Shown here: positions 60,141-64,000 of the stretch, piece by piece
How the letters are laid out: every line of letters starts with the position of its first letter
Numbering within the stretch: the first letter of the stretch is position 1
From: Neohoeflea coraliihabitans
GTDB lineage: Bacteria > Pseudomonadota > Alphaproteobacteria > Rhizobiales > Rhizobiaceae
DNA: 64,000 bases
Assembly (NCBI RefSeq): GCF_019334345.1
Contig: NZ_JAHWQX010000001.1
Location: 1 to 64,000 of the forward strand
Reading direction: 5' to 3'
Notes under the pieces: generated by a model
Databases searched by the model: none
Seen by the model: only the letters and a program-made list of their open reading frames with translations
What the model was told of the DNA's origin: nothing
Program-made: the position numbers and the translations under genes

Positions 60141-60776
60141 ATGGACCAAACCCGCTGGTATTACGCCGAGAACAACGAGCGCCGCGGCCCGGTCGCCGAG
60201 CAGGAAGCCGCGCTTCTCGTGCGGGACGGCATCATCGGCCCAAATACGCTGGTCTGGAGCGAGGGCATGAGCGACTGGGCGCCGGCAGACACCGCCATGC
60301 CGCACCTTTTTGCCGGGACCGCGGGCGCGACAGCCGCTCCTGGGCAGCCACCGCACGCAGGCACCACCGCGCAGGCAAGCTTTCCGCCAGGCGATCAAGG
60401 ACCGCTGCCGTCGCATCCCACCGATTTCGTCAGTTCGGTAAAGACCGTTCTGAGCAAATATGCCACTTTCACCGGCCGCGCCCGCCGCCCTGAATACTGG
60501 TGGTATGTGCTGTTCTATTTCGTTGGCGGGCTGGTGACCGGCTTTCTCGATGGACTGCTCTTCGGTGCGGCCGCCGATTTTTCGCCGCTCAACACGATTT
60601 TCACGCTGGCGCTCATCATCCCATCCATTGCCGTCACCGCCCGGCGTCTGCATGACATCGGCCGCTCCGGCTGGTGGCAGCTCATCTGGTTCATTCCGCT
60701 CGTCGGCTGGATAGTCATGATCTACTGGACCACCCGCCGCGGCGATGAACTGTCAAATCGCTATGGCCCGGCCTGA
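60141..60776 (+). CDS. GYF_2 and DUF805 membrane protein
   Basis: The 211-residue product begins with a GYF_2 domain (WYYAENNERRGPVAEQEAAL...VWSEGMSDWAPA, residues 6-50). A linker leads to DUF805 (about 95-205) with FTGRARRPEYWWYVLFYFVG, ITARRLHDIGRSGWW-type and several membrane segments. DUF805/YhaI proteins are inner-membrane proteins of unknown role; GYF domains bind proline-rich partners. Confidence 0.88.
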   Translation: MDQTRWYYAENNERRGPVAEQEAALLVRDGIIGPNTLVWSEGMSDWAPADTAMPHLFAGTAGATAAPGQPPHAGTTAQASFPPGDQGPLPSHPTDFVSSVKTVLSKYATFTGRARRPEYWWYVLFYFVGGLVTGFLDGLLFGAAADFSPLNTIFTLALIIPSIAVTARRLHDIGRSGWWQLIWFIPLVGWIVMIYWTTRRGDELSNRYGPA

Positions 60777-60870
60777 GAAATCTGTGCCAAGCCTGAACGG
60801 CTGGGGACCGGGCCGTGCAACCACGCGATCCTGTCATTTTCTTTGCTCAAAGTTCCGGCTATAAGTCGCT

Positions 60871-62370
60871 ATGGAACACACAATATTTCAGCATTCGCAC
60901 GACGATTTCCTCACTCCGCCCGCCTACCAGCCTCGCGTCTTCGAAGATGCAGAGGCGGCGGTGGATGCGCTGATCGAACTGTATGAGCGCAATACCGGCT
61001 TCCTGCGCAAAGCCTTTGAAGATCTCGCACATGCCCAGCCTCAGGGCCGCTACCGCGCCTTTTATCCGCAGGTCAGCCTGCAGACCAGTTCGTTTGCGCA
61101 TGTGGATTCACGCCTGTCCTACGGCCATGTCGCCGCACCGGGCATCTACGCCACGACGATCAGCCGACCGCGCCTCTTCCGCACCTATCTGATCGATCAG
61201 CTGGCGCTGCTGATCAAGAACCACAAGACGACCGTCACCATTTCCCAGTCGGAAACCCCGATCCCGCTGCATTTTGCCTTTGGTGAGGGCGCCTATGTCG
61301 AGGCCGCCGTGGCGGAGAGCCTCGACATGCCGCTGCGCGATCTCTTCGATGCACCCGACCTGTCCAACACCGATGATGAAATCGTCAACGGCCTGTATGA
61401 GCCGGCGCCCGGCGAGCCCCTGCCCCTGGCGCCCTTCAAGGGCCAGCGCATCGATTATTCGCTGGCGCGCCTGTCCCACTACACGGCCACCAGCGCCACG
61501 CATTTCCAGAATTTCGTCCTTTTCACCAACTATCAGTTCTACATCGACGACTTCATCGCCCATGCCCGTCAGCTGATGCGCGAGGGCGGCGGCGGCTACG
61601 ACAGCTTCGTTGAACCGGGCAATCTCTTGACGCCGGCCGGGTCTGATGAGCCCATCAGCGGCCTGGCACCGCCGCGCATGCCGCAAATGCCGGCCTACCA
61701 TCTGGTCAAGCCCGGGCATGGCGGCATCACGATGGTCAATATTGGCGTCGGCCCGTCGAATGCCAAGACGATCACCGATCACATCGCCGTCCTGCGGCCA
61801 CATGCCTGGCTGATGCTCGGACACTGCGCAGGGCTGCGTCACAGCCAGAACCTCGGCGATTACGTTCTGGCCCACGCCTATGTCCGCGAGGACCATGTGC
61901 TCGATGACGACCTTCCGGCCTGGGTGCCGATCCCCGCATTGGCCGAGGTGCAGGTCGCCGTGCAGGAGGCCGTGGCGGAGGTCACCGGCTATGACGGCTA
62001 CGATCTCAAACGCATCATGCGCACGGGAACCGTGGCCACCATCGACAACCGCAACTGGGAACTGCGCGACCAGCGCGGCCCGGTGCAGCGTCTGTCCCAA
62101 TCGCGCGCCATCGCTCTCGACATGGAATCGGCGACAATTGCGGCCAACGGGTTTCGCTTCCGCGTCCCCTACGGCACGCTGCTCTGCGTCTCCGACAAGC
62201 CCCTGCATGGCGAGTTGAAACTGCCCGGCATGGCCTCGGATTTCTACCGCCAGCAAGTCAACCAGCATCTGCAGATCGGCCTGCTCGCCATGCAGAAACT
62301 GGCCGACATGCCGCCGGAGCGCCTGCATTCACGCAAACTGCGCAGCTTTTTTGAAACGGCCTTTCAGTAG
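60871..62370 (+). CDS. amn: AMP nucleosidase
   Basis: The 499-residue enzyme has the AMP nucleosidase N-terminal domain (AVDALIELYERNTGFLRKAF; QTSSFAHVDSRLSYGHVAAP) and the phosphorylase-like domain with GGITMVNIGVGPSNAKTITD, HCAGLRHSQNLGDYVLA and ALDMESATIAANGFRF. It splits AMP into adenine and ribose 5-phosphate. The length fits the family. Confidence 0.94.
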   Translation: MEHTIFQHSHDDFLTPPAYQPRVFEDAEAAVDALIELYERNTGFLRKAFEDLAHAQPQGRYRAFYPQVSLQTSSFAHVDSRLSYGHVAAPGIYATTISRPRLFRTYLIDQLALLIKNHKTTVTISQSETPIPLHFAFGEGAYVEAAVAESLDMPLRDLFDAPDLSNTDDEIVNGLYEPAPGEPLPLAPFKGQRIDYSLARLSHYTATSATHFQNFVLFTNYQFYIDDFIAHARQLMREGGGGYDSFVEPGNLLTPAGSDEPISGLAPPRMPQMPAYHLVKPGHGGITMVNIGVGPSNAKTITDHIAVLRPHAWLMLGHCAGLRHSQNLGDYVLAHAYVREDHVLDDDLPAWVPIPALAEVQVAVQEAVAEVTGYDGYDLKRIMRTGTVATIDNRNWELRDQRGPVQRLSQSRAIALDMESATIAANGFRFRVPYGTLLCVSDKPLHGELKLPGMASDFYRQQVNQHLQIGLLAMQKLADMPPERLHSRKLRSFFETAFQ

Positions 62371-62385
62371 GCGCCTCGCACCCCG

Positions 62386-63291
62386 TCAGTCGGCATCAGC
62401 CAGGAACGGCAGCAGCGCATCAAGGACGGCCTGCGGATTCTCCTCCATGGCAAAGTGCCCGGCATCGATCGGTCCGCTGCCCGTTACACAATCGGCCCAT
62501 TCTCGCCAGATGGCGAGCGGATCGCCGGTTTTGGCGGGAAAGCCGTGCGCCGACCAGATGAAATGCAAAGGCACGGCGATCTTTCGGCCTGCCGCCCGGT
62601 CTGCCTCGTCCAGCGCCCGGTCGACGCCGGCGCCGGCGCGATAGTCCCAGCACATCGCCGCCACCCGGGCCGGATCCTGGAAAGCCGCCCGGTAGGACGC
62701 CAACGCGCCCGGGCTGAAGGTTTCCAGCGATTGCGCAGCTGTCCAGCTCTTCAAGGTCCAATCCACGTAAAAGGTCGGGTCGGCGGCAATCAGTGTCTCC
62801 GGCAATGGCTCCGGCTGCGCCAGGAATGTCCAGTGATAGGCCTTCAAGCCCATGCGCGCATCGAAATGCGCCCACATCTCCGCCGTCGGCACCACCTCGA
62901 TGATTGCCAGCCTGTCGATACGCTGCGGCCGGTCAAATGCCATGCGATAGGCCACACGCGCCCCGCGATCATGCCCGACAAGAGCGAAACGCTCGATCCC
63001 CAGTCGATCGGCAACCGCAAAGATATCGGCGCCCATCGTCCGCTTGGCGTAGGTGCTGCCATCCGCCGCCGCGACCGGCGCGCCGCTTTCGCCGTAGCCG
63101 CGCAGATCCGGTACGATCACCGTGAACTGCTCCGCCAGTTGCGGCGCGATCCGGTGCCAGGTGGCATGGCTTTGCGGATAGCCATGCAACAGGAACAGCG
63201 CCGGTCCGGCGCCGCCGATCCGCAGGTGGATCGGACAACCGTTCGCCCCTTCTACATGGCGGCTGTCAAACCCGGGCAGAAGGTCGGTCAT
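62386..63291 (-). CDS. Haloacetate dehalogenase-like alpha/beta hydrolase
   Basis: The 301-residue product has FLLHGYPQSHATWHRIAP, VPDLRGYGESG, nucleophile D108 in LVGHDRGARVAYRMAFD, the H153-W154 halide-binding pair in AYHWTFLAQP, and catalytic H279 in IDAGHFAMEE. This set is typical of fluoroacetate/haloacetate dehalogenases, although some relatives are epoxide hydrolases. The frame continues upstream to 63864, but that part is antisense overlap with the ETF-QO gene. Confidence 0.86.
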   Translation of the reverse strand: MTDLLPGFDSRHVEGANGCPIHLRIGGAGPALFLLHGYPQSHATWHRIAPQLAEQFTVIVPDLRGYGESGAPVAAADGSTYAKRTMGADIFAVADRLGIERFALVGHDRGARVAYRMAFDRPQRIDRLAIIEVVPTAEMWAHFDARMGLKAYHWTFLAQPEPLPETLIAADPTFYVDWTLKSWTAAQSLETFSPGALASYRAAFQDPARVAAMCWDYRAGAGVDRALDEADRAAGRKIAVPLHFIWSAHGFPAKTGDPLAIWREWADCVTGSGPIDAGHFAMEENPQAVLDALLPFLADAD

Positions 63292-63323
63292 CGCCTCGTC
63301 CTCAATCGCCGGGCAGAGCGCCC

Positions 63324-64000
63324 CTACATGTCCTGATAGACGGGGCCCTCGCCGCCCTGCGGCGGCACCCAGTTGATGTTCTGGTTCGGATCCTTGATGT
63401 CGCAGGTCTTGCAGTGCACGCAGTTCTGCGCGTTGATCACATAGACGTCCTTGCCGCCTTCCTCGACCCATTCGTAGACCCCCGCCGGGCAATAGAGCTG
63501 CGACGGACCGCCGAACACGTCGTGCTCGGACCGTTTTTGCAATTCCATGTCCTTGACCTGCAGATGCACCGGCTGGTCTTCCTCGTGGTTGGTGTTCGAC
63601 AGGAACACCGAGGACAAGCGGTCGAAGGTCAGTTCGCCGTCGGGCTTCGGATAGTCGATTGGCTTGTGCTTGCTGGCCGGCTCCAGGCAGGCATGGTCCG
63701 GCTTGCCGTGTTTCAGCGTGCCGAACACCGAGACTCCGAGCAAGGCATTCAGCCACATGTCGAAGCCGCCCAGCGTGATGCCGGCGATCGTGCCGAATTT
63801 CGACCACAACGGTTTGACGTTGCGTACTTTTTTCAGATCCTTGCCGACGGCTGAATCGCGCCACGCATCCTCGTAGCTCTCCAGCGTGTCATTGGCGCGC
63901 CCGGCTGCAATCGCCTCGACCAGGTGCTCGGCGGCCATCATTCCGGTCAGAACGGCATTGTGCGAGCCCTTGATGCGCGGCACGTTGACGAAGCCGGCCG
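63324..64000 (-). CDS. Electron transfer flavoprotein-ubiquinone oxidoreductase, C-terminal part (partial)
   Basis: The frame runs off the right edge; about 225 C-terminal residues are visible. GFVNVPRIKGSHNAVLTGMM and the 4Fe-4S module (CPAGVYEWVEEGG, NCVHCKTCDIKDPNQNINW) identify ETF-QO. This inner-membrane flavoprotein passes electrons from ETF, for example from fatty-acid and amino-acid oxidation, to ubiquinone. It lies 32 bases upstream of the dehalogenase-like gene and may be co-transcribed. Confidence 0.93.
   Translation of the reverse strand, partial: AGFVNVPRIKGSHNAVLTGMMAAEHLVEAIAAGRANDTLESYEDAWRDSAVGKDLKKVRNVKPLWSKFGTIAGITLGGFDMWLNALLGVSVFGTLKHGKPDHACLEPASKHKPIDYPKPDGELTFDRLSSVFLSNTNHEEDQPVHLQVKDMELQKRSEHDVFGGPSQLYCPAGVYEWVEEGGKDVYVINAQNCVHCKTCDIKDPNQNINWVPPQGGEGPVYQDM

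Noticed and set aside
63292-63864. Upstream extension of the dehalogenase-like frame
   Set aside because: This part overlaps the ETF-QO gene on the same strand in another frame. The hydrolase domain begins at 63291.

Overview
This is a high-GC alphaproteobacterial window, most likely from Hyphomicrobiales (Rhizobiales). The evidence is the dipeptide-type ABC and GntR/FCD catabolic loci, the rhizobial-type prophage small proteins, and housekeeping genes such as ETF-ubiquinone oxidoreductase and AMP nucleosidase. The genus cannot be fixed from sequence reading alone.

1-13.04 kb is the right end of a prophage. It holds a tail-fibre/spike gene running off the left edge and a minus-strand replication block (DnaA domain-IV protein, replication initiator, RusA resolvase and many tiny ATGA-coupled genes). 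A divergent XRE/XRE switch follows, with readable promoters and a shared operator-like 10-mer. A plus-strand block then carries Rad52-type annealing protein, HNH nucleases, SSB, an excisionase-like protein and a tyrosine integrase. A tRNA-Ser(GCU) at 13044-13133 follows directly.

13.2-21 kb is a catabolic locus: SDR, an AraC-type regulator, then a minus-strand operon of epoxide hydrolase, fused alpha/beta thiamine-dependent E1, VOC protein, SDR and MDR. An 11-C tract lies in its upstream region.

21.4-35.5 kb is a second, self-contained catabolic regulon. It has a five-gene dipeptide/oligopeptide-type ABC importer, two enolase-superfamily dehydratase-like paralogues, an M81 (MlrC) metallopeptidase-like protein, an AstE/AspA-type deacylase, two SDRs (one resembling 2-keto-3-deoxy-L-fuconate dehydrogenase), an FAH-family hydrolase and a FadR-type GntR regulator. 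All three divergent or upstream regions carry the same GTATAC-centred operator, so the regulator probably controls the whole set.

35.8-47.6 kb is an accessory cell-surface glycoconjugate locus. It has a formyltransferase, a PP-loop ATPase, two MurF-like ligases lacking the usual N-terminal domain, an LpxL/HtrB-like acyltransferase, an oxalyl-CoA-synthetase-like AMP ligase, a GT25 glycosyltransferase, a polysaccharide pyruvyl transferase, an FkbM methyltransferase and a TPR-sulfotransferase. This combination is the best candidate here for an undescribed system.

47.6-64 kb looks like ordinary chromosome: arsC, a PRC-barrel exported protein, an RND efflux pump with its fusion protein, an L,D-transpeptidase, a HisC-like aminotransferase, sodC with a terminator buried in the convergent neighbour, small membrane or periplasmic proteins, GYF_2-DUF805, amn, a haloacetate dehalogenase-like hydrolase and the C-terminal part of ETF-QO running off the right edge.
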